Assembly: GCA_025141015.1 (NCBI GenBank)
Contig: CP081098.1
Span: 3,850,501 to 3,914,500, forward strand
Origin: Rhodobacteraceae bacterium M382
GTDB lineage: Bacteria; Pseudomonadota; Alphaproteobacteria; Rhodobacterales; Rhodobacteraceae
Length of the DNA stretch: 64,000 nt
Direction: 5' to 3'
Positions 45,563 through 54,085 of this stretch are shown here, piece by piece (positions within the stretch are counted from its first letter, which is position 1; each line of letters begins with the position of its first letter). Under the pieces are notes generated by a model. That model was not told where the DNA came from. It did no database searches and saw nothing but the letters and a program-made list of their open reading frames with translations. Made by a program: the position numbers and the translations under genes.

Positions 45563-47053
45563 TCACGATCCATACAACGCACCCCAGCGTTCTATCAGCT
45601 TCTGTTGCAGCTTCTTCGCACTCCGGTTCCAGGTTCGCGCCCCCGCTGGCACCTCTCGGTCCGCCCGTTTTATCCGGGCCCGACGATCAACATCAGCAAC
45701 AAATATGGCAAAGGCCAGTTCGGTTCCGTCGGCAGCCGTCATAAATCCACCCAATCCAGAGACAAAGTTCAGCGTCCCGGTTTTGGCATTCACCTTGATC
45801 GGATGTGTCTTGTTGATCCGCCCCTTGGCATCACGCATCGGAAATGGTTTGAGCAGCGGATGCAGAACCCCGGTTTTGCGGACTTTGACCAGCGCTCCGA
45901 CCAGATCCACGGCCGTCATGCGCGACGCATCGCCCAACCCGGAATGGTCCACCATACGTGTCCCCGTCATTCCATACCGCTGTGCGGCCCAATCACTCAT
46001 GGCACCGCCTGAATCCTTGAGTGACCGCATTCTGACGCCCCTTGCTGCGGTCGCGGTCATACCGACCATCTCTGCTGTCAGATTGTTGGAGTACTTCAAC
46101 ATTCCATAGAGTATTTTAGACAATGGCACGCTTTGGCGTTGTGCAAGAACAGTACCTCCGGTCGATCTCCCGACGACACCCTTTTTCAGTACAACCCCAT
46201 TCGCCCGCATCATTGTGGCAAAGACATCCCCCGCATAGGCCGCTGGTCTGCGCACCGGCAACCACCGGGACCCACCCTTGCCCAACGCTCCACTGGCCAC
46301 GGTCCAATTGTCCACGCCATTGCGATCCGCATAGGTATAGACCGGCACCTGACGCTTGATGACCTTCATCTTGGCCATATGCACTTCGGGGCGGTATTTC
46401 TCGGTGCGGGCATCCATGGCGACGGAATAGCCTTTGGAGCCGCGCTTCCACTCGAAATGCACCCGGTTATAATTCAGCGCGATCCCGGACACCGCCGGAC
46501 TGTACCCCAGATGATCAGGCTGTTCAGAGTCAATGCTGGCCACCATGGGCAGCGCGCTGTCGTCAATCTTGAACGTGCCGCGCACTTCACGGATGCCCTT
46601 GGATTTGACCGCGGCGGCCAGCGCCGCAAGATGGTCGGTATTCAGCGTCGGGTCCCCGCCCCCCTGCAACACCAGATCGCCTTTCAAAACGCCGTTCTTG
46701 ATTGGCCCCGTGGCAATGACACGCGTCTCGAACCGATAATTCGACCCCAGAACTTCCATCGCATACAGCGCAGTCAGCGCCTTGGCCACACTGGCAGGTG
46801 GCAGGCTTTCCTTGCCGTTCAGCGCCTCCAGATGCAGGCCCGATTTCACATCGGCCACGGCACAGACCACATGCCCCTGAATGCCAGAGCGTCGCACCAG
46901 AGACTCGATCCCACCTTGGGCCTGGGCTGTGAACTCTGCTCCACGGGCAATCGGGCGCAAGGATTTGGTAGGGGCCGTTGCCCATCCGGTCGCGGGCAAG
47001 GCCACACAACTCAGCCCGGCGACAAACCCACGTCTTGTCAGCTTCAATGCCAT
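45563..47053 (-). CDS. dacB: D-alanyl-D-alanine carboxypeptidase/endopeptidase (PBP4, peptidase S13)
   Basis: A 496-residue protein with penicillin-binding motifs S88-V-A-K91, S322-N-N324 and K424-T-G426. A large insert between SxxK and SxN is the mark of class C low-molecular-weight PBPs (S13). The N-terminus LTRRGFVAGLSCVALPATG is twin-arginine-like, suggesting Tat export. It trims or cleaves peptidoglycan cross-links in the periplasm. It is convergent with the GFA gene. Confidence 0.93.
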   Translation of the reverse strand: MALKLTRRGFVAGLSCVALPATGWATAPTKSLRPIARGAEFTAQAQGGIESLVRRSGIQGHVVCAVADVKSGLHLEALNGKESLPPASVAKALTALYAMEVLGSNYRFETRVIATGPIKNGVLKGDLVLQGGGDPTLNTDHLAALAAAVKSKGIREVRGTFKIDDSALPMVASIDSEQPDHLGYSPAVSGIALNYNRVHFEWKRGSKGYSVAMDARTEKYRPEVHMAKMKVIKRQVPVYTYADRNGVDNWTVASGALGKGGSRWLPVRRPAAYAGDVFATMMRANGVVLKKGVVGRSTGGTVLAQRQSVPLSKILYGMLKYSNNLTAEMVGMTATAARGVRMRSLKDSGGAMSDWAAQRYGMTGTRMVDHSGLGDASRMTAVDLVGALVKVRKTGVLHPLLKPFPMRDAKGRINKTHPIKVNAKTGTLNFVSGLGGFMTAADGTELAFAIFVADVDRRARIKRADREVPAGARTWNRSAKKLQQKLIERWGALYGS

Positions 47054-47199
47054 TTGGTCACTCTAATCATCACCCCTGAATGGAATCGGGTCTAGACCGG
47101 TTTTTCAAGGGTAATTCGCCGCTTAAGCAATCAATATGTGGCGATCCACACAGTGTTTCCGGATCAGAGACGACCATTCACCCTCGGTTCATCCCTGTT

Positions 47200-47805
47200 T
47201 TACCTCTGCGGCCAGTCGCCTTTGGCGCGGATTTCGGTCGAACTGGCCGACATCATGGGCACGTTCACGAAGCACCACGCGGGGGCCTGGGATTGCCCCA
47301 ACAGGTGACTGGCCCGGCTGGACAGCCGATATTTACCATAGATTCGCGCCGCCGGGGACATCCGCGCCGAGATCCGATCACCGGGCCGGGCAAGCACCCC
47401 GACCGGCACCGTTTCCATGATCTGGCGCCAATCCTTCCAGCGGTGAAACTGCGCCAGATTGTCGGCCCCCATCAACCAGACGAATTGCACCCCTGGATGC
47501 CGCCGCCGCAATTCGAACAGCGTTTCAGCGGTATACCGAGTGCCCACATGAGTTTCGAAATCGCTGGCCTGAACGCGCGGGTGGCGCAACAGCTCCTGCG
47601 CCGCCTGCATCCGCCGCGTCAATTGCGCAGGCCCCCGCGTTTTCAGCGGATTGCCGGGAGACACCAGCCAAACCACCCGATCCAACCCAAAGCGTTTCAA
47701 CGCCTCGCGCGTGATATGCACATGCCCCATATGCGGCGGATCAAACGACCCCCCAAGCAACCCAACCCGCATCCCCGGGCACATATGCGGCAACCTGTTA
47801 CTCAT
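47200..47805 (-). CDS. nadD: Nicotinate-nucleotide adenylyltransferase
   Basis: About 201 residues; the ATG at 47805 has AAGG upstream, while ATG at 47823 or 47784 are alternatives. The nucleotidyltransferase motif [17 protein letters not shown] and the C-terminal [10 protein letters not shown] (the ISSTxIR motif) are diagnostic. [19 protein letters not shown] is typical of NadD. It makes nicotinic acid adenine dinucleotide in NAD synthesis. In Rhodobacterales, rsfS and rlmH usually lie next to nadD but are not seen here. Confidence 0.93.
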   Translation of the reverse strand: MSNRLPHMCPGMRVGLLGGSFDPPHMGHVHITREALKRFGLDRVVWLVSPGNPLKTRGPAQLTRRMQAAQELLRHPRVQASDFETHVGTRYTAETLFELRRRHPGVQFVWLMGADNLAQFHRWKDWRQIMETVPVGVLARPGDRISARMSPAARIYGKYRLSSRASHLLGQSQAPAWCFVNVPMMSASSTEIRAKGDWPQR

Positions 47806-47922
47806 GACGGCCTTGATGCACATAGAATGGGGGAGAAATCAATTGGTTGGCGCAGGGCCACCTTAAGACAAACGCACCGCCTCCCTTGGAGCGCGTCACA
47901 CAGTGGCACGCCCCGCGCCTGA

Positions 47923-47985
47923 CCTTCCCCCGGGAAGGCGCTTTGCACCTCCCCAAGATCAAGTGCGGGTCTTGTGTTGGGGAGG
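47923..47985. repeat. Two adjacent palindromes upstream of the AbiC-like gene
   Basis: CCTTCCC/GGGAAGG at 47923-47929 and 47932-47938, then CCTCCCCAA (47948-47956) and TTGGGGAGG (47977-47985), both perfect. They occupy the 261-base region between nadD and the AT-richer gene, which otherwise holds no recognisable gene. They may be terminators or a junction of acquired DNA. Confidence 0.5.
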
Positions 47986-48066
47986 AGTTAGCGGCATTCG
48001 TTCTCACTAGGGCTGTGATTTGAAATTGTAGTGATCCAAATTCACGCTGATAGTTGGAGATTGTTT

Positions 48067-48924
48067 TTGAAAAGTGATTCTGATGAAAAAGACGCGAGCG
48101 AAGAAAAGGGGCCAAGCCTGTGGATGGCGTTTGGTCTTTTTATTCTTGTTTGCATGATGTGGGGCGGGAACATCTTCTTCTTAGGTGGCTCTAAGCCGGA
48201 TGTGCGAGGGACATACGGTGATATGTTTGGGGCTATAAATGCCCTCTTTACGGGGCTGGCATTTGCAGCGGTGATCTATGCAATTTTCCTTCAAAAGCAC
48301 GAGGTTAGGCTTTTGAAGTCTGAATTGAAGGGAACGAAGCGGATGATGGAGAAACAGCAAAAGCTGGCTGATGTTCAACTCCAGAGACAACGAGTGCAAG
48401 CTTTTGAGAGTACGTTTTTCCAATATTTGGCAGTGTTCAATCAAATTGTTTCTGAAATGGATTTGAAATCTAAAGATAAACCCACAGTAACAGGAAAAGA
48501 CGTTTTTCCTGTGTTTTTGACACGAGTTGCCGGATGGAGGCCCCCTGCCAAAAAGCGTCCCTTTATGGAGCAACGAGAGAGCGGGTGGATGGGAAGCGCA
48601 TATGAAAAATTCTACAATGGAGATGATATTCATCCCGGTCACGCTTCGGAGCTGGGGCACTATTTTCGAACTTTGTACAATATTTTCAAATATGTTCACA
48701 AGAGTGAGGGTATTGATAAGCGTCTTTATACAAACTTGATCCGAGCTCAGCTGTCTGACGATGAAGTCATGCTACTTTTCCTTAACGGGTTATCTAAGAA
48801 AGGTGACAAGTTCAAACCGCTGTTGGAAGAGTACGCCGTCCTTAAGAATGTAGATAAGAGAAGTGATTTCTATGGGTTGTCGGAGAGAAAGGGAGATTAC
48901 TCTCTCTCCGCTTTTGGTGAGTAG
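48067..48924 (+). CDS. Putative phage abortive infection protein (AbiC-like family)
   Basis: 285 residues from a TTG at 48067, chosen because GGAG lies seven bases upstream; GTG 48031 and TTG 48061 are alternatives. Two N-terminal membrane helices (MAFGLFILVCMMWGGNIFFL and a second near residues 62-80) are followed by a coiled coil (KHEVRLLKSELKGTKRMM). The conserved block is QRQRVQAFESTFFQYLAVFNQI, then LGHYFRTLYNIFKYVH and YTNLIRAQLSDDEVMLLFLNGL, a pattern I know from the putative AbiC family. The DNA is clearly richer in A/T than its neighbours, pointing to horizontal acquisition. Function in phage exclusion is inferred from the family only. Confidence 0.78.
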   Translation: MKSDSDEKDASEEKGPSLWMAFGLFILVCMMWGGNIFFLGGSKPDVRGTYGDMFGAINALFTGLAFAAVIYAIFLQKHEVRLLKSELKGTKRMMEKQQKLADVQLQRQRVQAFESTFFQYLAVFNQIVSEMDLKSKDKPTVTGKDVFPVFLTRVAGWRPPAKKRPFMEQRESGWMGSAYEKFYNGDDIHPGHASELGHYFRTLYNIFKYVHKSEGIDKRLYTNLIRAQLSDDEVMLLFLNGLSKKGDKFKPLLEEYAVLKNVDKRSDFYGLSERKGDYSLSAFGE

Positions 48925-48927
48925 CGG

Positions 48928-50595
48928 TTAACGCACAAACTTCTTATGCTTCAACCGCTTGGGCTCCAGCGCGTCTGCGCCGAGACGGCGTTTCTTGTCT
49001 TCTTCATAGTCCTCGAAGTTACCCTCGAACCATTCCACGTGGGCGTCGCCTTCGAACGCCAAGATGTGGGTACAGATCCGGTCGAGGAAGAAGCGGTCGT
49101 GCGAGATCACAACGGCGCAGCCGGCGAAATCGACCAGCGCGTCTTCCAATGCCCGCAGGGTTTCCACGTCCAAATCGTTGGTCGGTTCGTCGAGCAGCAG
49201 CACGTTGCCGCCCTCTTTCAACAGACGCGCCATATGGACCCGGTTGCGCTCCCCGCCTGACAACAGGTTCAGCGGCTTCTGCTGATCGCCACCTTTGAAG
49301 TTGAACGACGAACAATAGGCGCGCGAATTCACCTGTGCATCACCCAGTTCGATGATCTCGGCCCCGCCTGAAATCGATTCCCAAACGGTGTCCTTGTCGT
49401 TCAGGTCATCGCGCGACTGATCCACATAGGACAGTTTGACGGTATCCCCATAGGTCACGGACCCCGTGTCGGGTTGTTCCTGACCGGTCAGCATCCGGAA
49501 CAGGGTCGATTTACCGGCACCGTTGGGACCGATGACGCCGACAATACCACCGGGCGGCAGCGCAAAGGACAGCCCTTCGACCAGCTGTTTGTCGCCATAG
49601 TGTTTGGCGATATTGTCGACCTCGATCACTTTGCCACCCAGACGGGGGCCATTGGGGATGACGATCTGGGCACGGGCCAGCTTCTCACGTTCGGATTGGT
49701 TGGCCAGATCGTTATAGGCGTTGATCCGGGCCTTGGATTTGGCCTGGCGCGCCTTTGCACCCTGACGCATCCATTCCAATTCGCGTTCCAGCGTCTTTTG
49801 CTTGGATTTGTCCTCGCGGGCTTCCTGCTCCAGCCGTTTGGCCTTTTGCTCCAGCCACGCGGAATAATTGCCCTCGTACGGAATGCCACGACCACGGTCG
49901 AGTTCGAGGATCCACCCGGTGATGTCATCCAGGAAATAACGGTCGTGGGTGACGCACAGGATGGTGCCCTTGTAGTCGATCAGATGCTGTTGCAGCCAGG
50001 CGATGGTTTCCGCGTCCAGGTGGTTGGTCGGTTCGTCGAGCAGCAACATGTCAGGCGCTTCGAGCAACAGTTTGCACAGCGCGACGCGACGTTTTTCACC
50101 ACCCGACAGATTGGCAATCTCGGCATCATCCGGGGGGCACCGCAGCGCCTCCATCGAGATGTCGATCTGGCTGTCCAGGTCCCACAAGTTTTCAGAATCA
50201 ATGGCGTCCTGAAGAGCAGTCATCTCTTCCATCAGCTCGTCGGTATAGTTTTCCGCCATCTCGACGGCGATTGCATTGAACCGATCCACCTTGGCCTTTT
50301 TTTCGGCCACGCCCAGCATGACGTTCTCACGCACGCTCAATGTTTCGTCCAATTTCGGCTCCTGCGGCAGGTACCCGACCTTGGCACCTTCGGCCGCCCA
50401 CGCCTCGCCGGTGAAGTCGGTATCCAGCCCAGCCATGATCTTCATCAAAGTCGATTTACCGGCACCGTTGACGCCGACCACACCGATTTTCACACCGGGG
50501 AGAAACGACAGGTGGATGTTTTCAAAGCATTTCTTGCCACCGGGATAGGTCTTGGAGACACCCTGCATATGGTAGACGTACTGATAGGCGGCCAT
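48928..50595 (-). CDS. ettA: Energy-dependent translational throttle protein EttA (ABC-F)
   Basis: A 555-residue ABC-F protein starting MAAYQYVYHMQGVSKTYPGG, essentially the EttA N-terminus. Two nucleotide-binding domains carry Walker A GVNGAGKST and GPNGAGKST, and signatures LSGGEKRRV and LSGGERNRV. The arm between them and the interdomain linker (KRLEQEAREDKSKQKTLEREL) match EttA. It binds the ribosomal E site and gates translation according to ATP/ADP. The upstream frame extension (50596-50772) is not part of the protein. Confidence 0.95.
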   Translation of the reverse strand: MAAYQYVYHMQGVSKTYPGGKKCFENIHLSFLPGVKIGVVGVNGAGKSTLMKIMAGLDTDFTGEAWAAEGAKVGYLPQEPKLDETLSVRENVMLGVAEKKAKVDRFNAIAVEMAENYTDELMEEMTALQDAIDSENLWDLDSQIDISMEALRCPPDDAEIANLSGGEKRRVALCKLLLEAPDMLLLDEPTNHLDAETIAWLQQHLIDYKGTILCVTHDRYFLDDITGWILELDRGRGIPYEGNYSAWLEQKAKRLEQEAREDKSKQKTLERELEWMRQGAKARQAKSKARINAYNDLANQSEREKLARAQIVIPNGPRLGGKVIEVDNIAKHYGDKQLVEGLSFALPPGGIVGVIGPNGAGKSTLFRMLTGQEQPDTGSVTYGDTVKLSYVDQSRDDLNDKDTVWESISGGAEIIELGDAQVNSRAYCSSFNFKGGDQQKPLNLLSGGERNRVHMARLLKEGGNVLLLDEPTNDLDVETLRALEDALVDFAGCAVVISHDRFFLDRICTHILAFEGDAHVEWFEGNFEDYEEDKKRRLGADALEPKRLKHKKFVR

Positions 50596-50820
50596 GGTTG
50601 GGCTCCGTGCTGGGACATTCAGATCAGAGCGTGTGATAACGGACGATGCGCGTGGGGGCAATCCACCGCCCGGCGAAAGACCCTGAGACCCAGGAAGAAA
50701 CCTGAAACGGTTCGAGAGCCCCCGTGCATGGGTCAGCGCCGTCTGGCTGCTAATTTTCTGAATCAAAACCAATCCTTGCCAGAGTCCTCTTCACCTGTCA
50801 TACGCATCGGGCTTACGTTT

Positions 50821-50930
50821 TTCTTTTTCGACCACTGTCTCCTTTTATACGGCGCTCAGTCTTTCGATCCAGACCTACGACGCCAGGTTGCCGCAGCTAC
50901 GCGGGCAACATTATTTAGGAGACTACGGAT
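50821..50930 (+). promoter_or_regulatory. Conserved leader of the first cold-shock gene
   Basis: This leader and that of the second csp gene (51350-51460) share extended blocks: TTTCGACC, ACTGTCTCC, CGGCG-TCAGTCT-TCGATCCAGAC, then GCCGCA and GGAGA-AC-ACGGAT before ATG. Conservation outside the coding region suggests a structured cold-responsive 5' untranslated region. The rest of 50596-50820 shows no gene. Confidence 0.6.
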
Positions 50931-51137
50931 ATGGCCAACGGCACCGTAAAATGGTTCAACACCACCAAAGGCTTCGGCTTCATCGCACCTGAAACCGGTG
51001 GCAAAGACGTGTTTGTGCACATCTCTGCTGTCGAGCGTTCGGGCCTGACCGGTCTGGCCGACAATCAGAAAGTGACTTTTGACGTGGAATCCGGCCGTGA
51101 CGGCCGCGAAAACGCGACAAACATCCAGCTGGCCTGA
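50931..51137 (+). CDS. Cold-shock protein (CspA family), copy 1
   Basis: A 68-residue single cold-shock domain. RNP1 is KGFGFIAPE and RNP2 is VFVHISAVE, the aromatic nucleic-acid-binding face. AGGAGA precedes the ATG by eight bases. It acts as an RNA chaperone in cold or stress adaptation. It is about 90% identical by eye to the second copy 330 bases downstream, with which it shares its leader, and is followed by a strong terminator. Confidence 0.95.
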   Translation: MANGTVKWFNTTKGFGFIAPETGGKDVFVHISAVERSGLTGLADNQKVTFDVESGRDGRENATNIQLA

Positions 51138-51156
51138 TTTTTTCAGAGACCACTGA

Positions 51157-51186
51157 CGAAGGCCGATCCCGATCGGCCTTCGTTTT
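51157..51186 (+). terminator. Rho-independent terminator of csp copy 1
   Basis: CGAAGGCCGATC (51157-51168) and GATCGGCCTTCG (51171-51182) form a 12-bp perfect stem followed by TTTT. It begins 20 bases after the stop codon, so the two csp genes are transcribed separately. The remainder up to the next leader (51187-51349) contains no recognisable gene. Confidence 0.9.
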
Positions 51187-51349
51187 CCAATCCGCACCAA
51201 AAAATGCGGATACGATATTGACTAGCTTACATTTTTTCCGAGCCTTCAGGCCGTCCCCCCGATGTGGCATTGCGCAACGTCGGGAGAATTGATGCGTTCT
51301 TCACTCTTGTAAGACGCGTTCACCGATGCCATATCTCAGATCGCTAACG

Positions 51350-51460
51350 TTTCTATTTCGACCTACTGTCTCCGACCATCGGCGTTCAGTCTATCGATCC
51401 AGACGACGACACGCCAAGCTGCCGCATACCGTGGGCAGCATATTTTGAGGAGACACGGAT
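51350..51460 (+). promoter_or_regulatory. Conserved leader of the second cold-shock gene
   Basis: This region repeats the blocks of the first csp leader in the same order and spacing, ending GAGGAGACACGGAT before the ATG. The shared upstream string around ACGTTTCTATTTCGACC probably marks the promoter and transcript start. Confidence 0.6.
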
Positions 51461-51667
51461 ATGGCCAATGGCACCGTGAAATGGTTCAACACCACCAAAG
51501 GCTTCGGCTTCATCGCACCGGAAGACGGCGGCAAAGACGTGTTTGTGCACATCTCTGCTGTTGAGCGCGCAGGCCTGACCGGTCTGGCCGACAACCAGAA
51601 AGTCACCTACGAGCTGCGCTCGGGTCGTGACGGGCGTGAAAGCGCTGACGATATCGCTCTGGCCTAA
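51461..51667 (+). CDS. Cold-shock protein (CspA family), copy 2
   Basis: A 68-residue cold-shock domain with the same RNP1 and RNP2 motifs as copy 1. Differences cluster in the C-terminal third (YELRSGRDGRESADDIALA versus FDVESGRDGRENATNIQLA). It is a tandem duplicate, transcribed from its own promoter in the preceding 5' leader. A perfect hairpin follows at 51679-51700. Confidence 0.95.
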   Translation: MANGTVKWFNTTKGFGFIAPEDGGKDVFVHISAVERAGLTGLADNQKVTYELRSGRDGRESADDIALA

Positions 51668-51678
51668 GTGCCAGACCA

Positions 51679-51700
51679 GGGTGGGTCATCAGACCCACCC
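51679..51700. terminator. Hairpin between csp copy 2 and trxC
   Basis: GGGTGGGTC (51679-51687) and GACCCACCC (51692-51700) form a 9-bp perfect stem with loop ATCA, in the gap between convergent stop codons. There is no T-run on either side. Confidence 0.6.
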
Positions 51701-51721
51701 CATCTCGGACTGCCGTCAGAG

Positions 51722-52147
51722 CTACCCTTTGACCCAGCCGACAATCTGCCCTGCACGCAGGGCACCGGACTGACGCTTCTTTTCCTTGCCGCGCTCAAAG
51801 GCCACCATGGTCGGTATACCGCGGATGCGATAGCGCCCGCCGGTCGATTGGTGTTTCTGCGTGTCGAGCTTGACCAGGCGCGCCTTGCCATTCAGCGTTT
51901 TGGCAGCCTTGGAAAATTCAGGGCCCATCATCTTGCAGGGGCCACACCACGGGGCCCAAAAGTCCACCACCAATGGCAGATCATCGTTTTTCGAAGCTTT
52001 TTCCAAAACGGCCGGGCTCACATCCATTGCTTGTCCGGTCATCAATCCCTTGCCGCAATGGCCGCATTTGGGGCCGGCTGTCAGCTTGTCTTCAGGCACT
52101 CGATTCAACTGACCACAATTCAGGCAGGTAAGAGTTTTGTCACCCAT
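51722..52147 (-). CDS. trxC: Thioredoxin 2
   Basis: A 141-residue protein with GGAGG upstream. An N-terminal zinc-ribbon (C8, C11, C28, C31) precedes the thioredoxin domain with active site W-C68-G-P-C71 and the cis-Pro loop RGIPTMVAF. The zinc domain distinguishes TrxC from TrxA. It is a cytoplasmic disulfide reductase, zinc-binding and often oxidative-stress-linked. Confidence 0.94.
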   Translation of the reverse strand: MGDKTLTCLNCGQLNRVPEDKLTAGPKCGHCGKGLMTGQAMDVSPAVLEKASKNDDLPLVVDFWAPWCGPCKMMGPEFSKAAKTLNGKARLVKLDTQKHQSTGGRYRIRGIPTMVAFERGKEKKRQSGALRAGQIVGWVKG

Positions 52148-52345
52148 TAGAGATGCCTCCGGTTTATTGGATCATATTCAATTTCTCAGATAGGCAATCG
52201 TACCTGCATCGGCAACCCATCGCCGTCCCACCCCACCACGATGCAGTCCAAAACAACGTTCAATTCACCGAGTCTGACGGGCAACATTCTTCACAAAACT
52301 GTCACACACACTCGACAATTTTCTCTGGATCGCCACCTTTGGTTC

Positions 52346-52729
52346 ATGAAACAGCTCATTCGCATCTTCCGCCCCGGAATTCTTGTGGCCCTTGCAGCGG
52401 TGATTGCACATCTGACCAACCTGCCCGCGATGTTGGGCGCACACCCTTGGTGGGCAGACAAAGTGATTTGGGTGGGGGTTCCGGTCGGTTTCAGCCTGGC
52501 TGCTACGGCTTGGATTTTGCAATTGCCGGGCGGCGTGCGCAAACTGGGCTTTGCCGGGCTGACGCTGGTGGCCTTTGTTCTGGCCCAGACAGGCAAGATG
52601 CGCTTTACCGCTTCGTATGCAGAAGACATGTTGGCCGGTCAGCTTTGGTATTTCGGCTGGATCGCTACCTGTGCCCTGGCTTTTGCAACACTGGCGTCGA
52701 TTTCCTGGGCTTCGCGTCAAATTCATTGA
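52346..52729 (+). CDS. Small integral membrane protein, unknown function
   Basis: 127 residues from the ATG at 52346, with about four hydrophobic segments (GILVALAAVIAHLTNL, KVIWVGVPVGFSLAATAWIL, LGFAGLTLVAFVLAQ, WYFGWIATCALAFATLASISWA). Earlier in-frame starts at 52241 give a hydrophilic, unconvincing extension. No clear ribosome site is seen. It precedes the L,D-transpeptidase gene by 59 bases on the same strand and may be co-transcribed. No family recognised. Confidence 0.6.
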   Translation: MKQLIRIFRPGILVALAAVIAHLTNLPAMLGAHPWWADKVIWVGVPVGFSLAATAWILQLPGGVRKLGFAGLTLVAFVLAQTGKMRFTASYAEDMLAGQLWYFGWIATCALAFATLASISWASRQIH

Positions 52730-52788
52730 CCGTTGCACCCAACAGGCCGAACATGGCTCCATGTGTTTCCAAAGAATGAGGTTTTGAC

Positions 52789-53358
52789 ATGTTCACACGA
52801 AGAACCTTCCTTGCCACGACAACCTTGGCTGCACCGGCGCTGTTTCTACCCCGTGCTGTTTCGGCCAAAACCCAAAAACAAGATTATGATCCAAACCCGC
52901 AAGTTGTCCGCATTCGCAAAGAATTCGAACCAGGGCAATTGTTGGTTCTGCCATCGTCCTACTACCTGTATTTTGTGACGGATAAGCGCAAAGCGATCCG
53001 CTATGGCGTCGGTGTAGGGCAAGCCGGACTGGAGTTCACCGGTCAGGCTGTTATTGGCGTCAAAAAAGAATGGCCCACCTGGCGACCCACGGACGAAATG
53101 ATCGAACGCAGCCCGCGTACGTATGCAAAGTTCAAGGGCACCGACTACATCGAACCCGGAGGTCCGAACAATCCGTTGGGTGCACGGGCTTTGTACCTGT
53201 TTCAGGGCGGGCGCGACACCTACATTCGCATTCATGGAACAACACAGCCTGATACAATCGGCACCGCGGCGTCAAATGGGTGTTTCCGAATGATCAACGA
53301 ACACGTTATCGACCTGTATGACCGGGTTCCGGTCGGAACCACGGTCACTGTTCTGTAG
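52789..53358 (+). CDS. L,D-transpeptidase (YkuD family), Tat-exported
   Basis: A 189-residue protein with a twin-arginine signal (MFTRRTFLATTTLAAPALFL, cleavage near AVSAKT). The YkuD catalytic motif is His149 (RIHGTTQPD) and Cys165 (TAASNGCFRM). The usual S-H-G-C is S-N-G-C here, a known variant. It forms 3-3 peptidoglycan cross-links or attaches lipoproteins to the wall in the periplasm. GAGG lies before the ATG. Confidence 0.9.
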   Translation: MFTRRTFLATTTLAAPALFLPRAVSAKTQKQDYDPNPQVVRIRKEFEPGQLLVLPSSYYLYFVTDKRKAIRYGVGVGQAGLEFTGQAVIGVKKEWPTWRPTDEMIERSPRTYAKFKGTDYIEPGGPNNPLGARALYLFQGGRDTYIRIHGTTQPDTIGTAASNGCFRMINEHVIDLYDRVPVGTTVTVL

Positions 53359-53383
53359 TCCGATCAGAATTGTCTCTGTGATC

Positions 53384-54028
53384 TTAACGCCGAACCTGGG
53401 TGATCAGTTCAACCACCGAGGGACCCATCGCTGCGACAATGGCGGCCACACCATCGGCGTTCGGATGAATACCGTCTCCCTGCATCACCAGACGCAGCTG
53501 GGCTGGGTTGTCGGCCCGATCGGCGATTCCGGCAAAGTAATAAGGGAAAAACACAACGTCATGTGCGGCAGCCAGATCGGGGTACAGTGAATCGAACTTG
53601 GTTTTGTAGTCCGCTCCAAAATTGCCAGGTGCCTGCATACCGACGAACAGCACCGCGACTTTGTGGGATTCCGCCTCCGTCAGAATAGCGTTCAGGTTGG
53701 ATCGCGTTTGCGCCGGGTCCAGCCCCCTCAGGGTGTCATTGCCGCCCAGCACCACGATCATGGCATCAAATCCGTCGCCCAAGGTCCAGGAAACCCGCGC
53801 CGCGCCACCTGCCGTCGTGTCGCCTGACACTCCCGCATTTGTCAGCGACGCAGAGATACCCTGGCCGTCCAGCCATTTTTGCATTTGCGGCACAAACCCG
53901 GCGTCGGACGGCAACCCATAGCCATGCACCAGAGAATCCCCAAAGGCCACAATCCGCACCGGTTCCGCAGCGTAGACCGAACAAACGGCAACAATCTGCA
54001 TAATCAAACCAATCAATACCTTGCGCAT
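53384..54028 (-). CDS. tesA: SGNH esterase/acyl-CoA thioesterase I-like (TesA)
   Basis: A 214-residue protein with a signal peptide (about 1-20) and SGNH blocks: FGDSLVHGYGLP (Ser32), NAGVSGDTTAGG, LGGNDTLRG, and DGIHPNADG with Asp/His of the triad. It acts in the periplasm as an arylesterase, lysophospholipase or thioesterase. It is divergent from the YbbA/YbbP transporter genes, the same arrangement as tesA-ybbAP in Escherichia coli, which supports the name. Confidence 0.9.
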   Translation of the reverse strand: MRKVLIGLIMQIVAVCSVYAAEPVRIVAFGDSLVHGYGLPSDAGFVPQMQKWLDGQGISASLTNAGVSGDTTAGGAARVSWTLGDGFDAMIVVLGGNDTLRGLDPAQTRSNLNAILTEAESHKVAVLFVGMQAPGNFGADYKTKFDSLYPDLAAAHDVVFFPYYFAGIADRADNPAQLRLVMQGDGIHPNADGVAAIVAAMGPSVVELITQVRR

Positions 54029-54085
54029 ACGTTTCCAAGCTCCATATCGAACCGATACCCGGTTCCACAGAAAGACACTCGCCCC

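Noticed and set aside
48031-48066. GTG start at 48031 for the AbiC-like gene
   Set aside because: It has no ribosome site; the TTG at 48067 has GGAG at proper distance. The choice is moderate, not certain.
50596-50772. 59-residue N-terminal extension of EttA
   Set aside because: Related EttA proteins begin at MAxYQYVY; the extension is non-homologous and lies in the csp leader region.
49474-50949. 491-residue open frame on the plus strand
   Set aside because: It is antisense to ettA throughout, has no family-like sequence and follows from the codon bias of the real gene.
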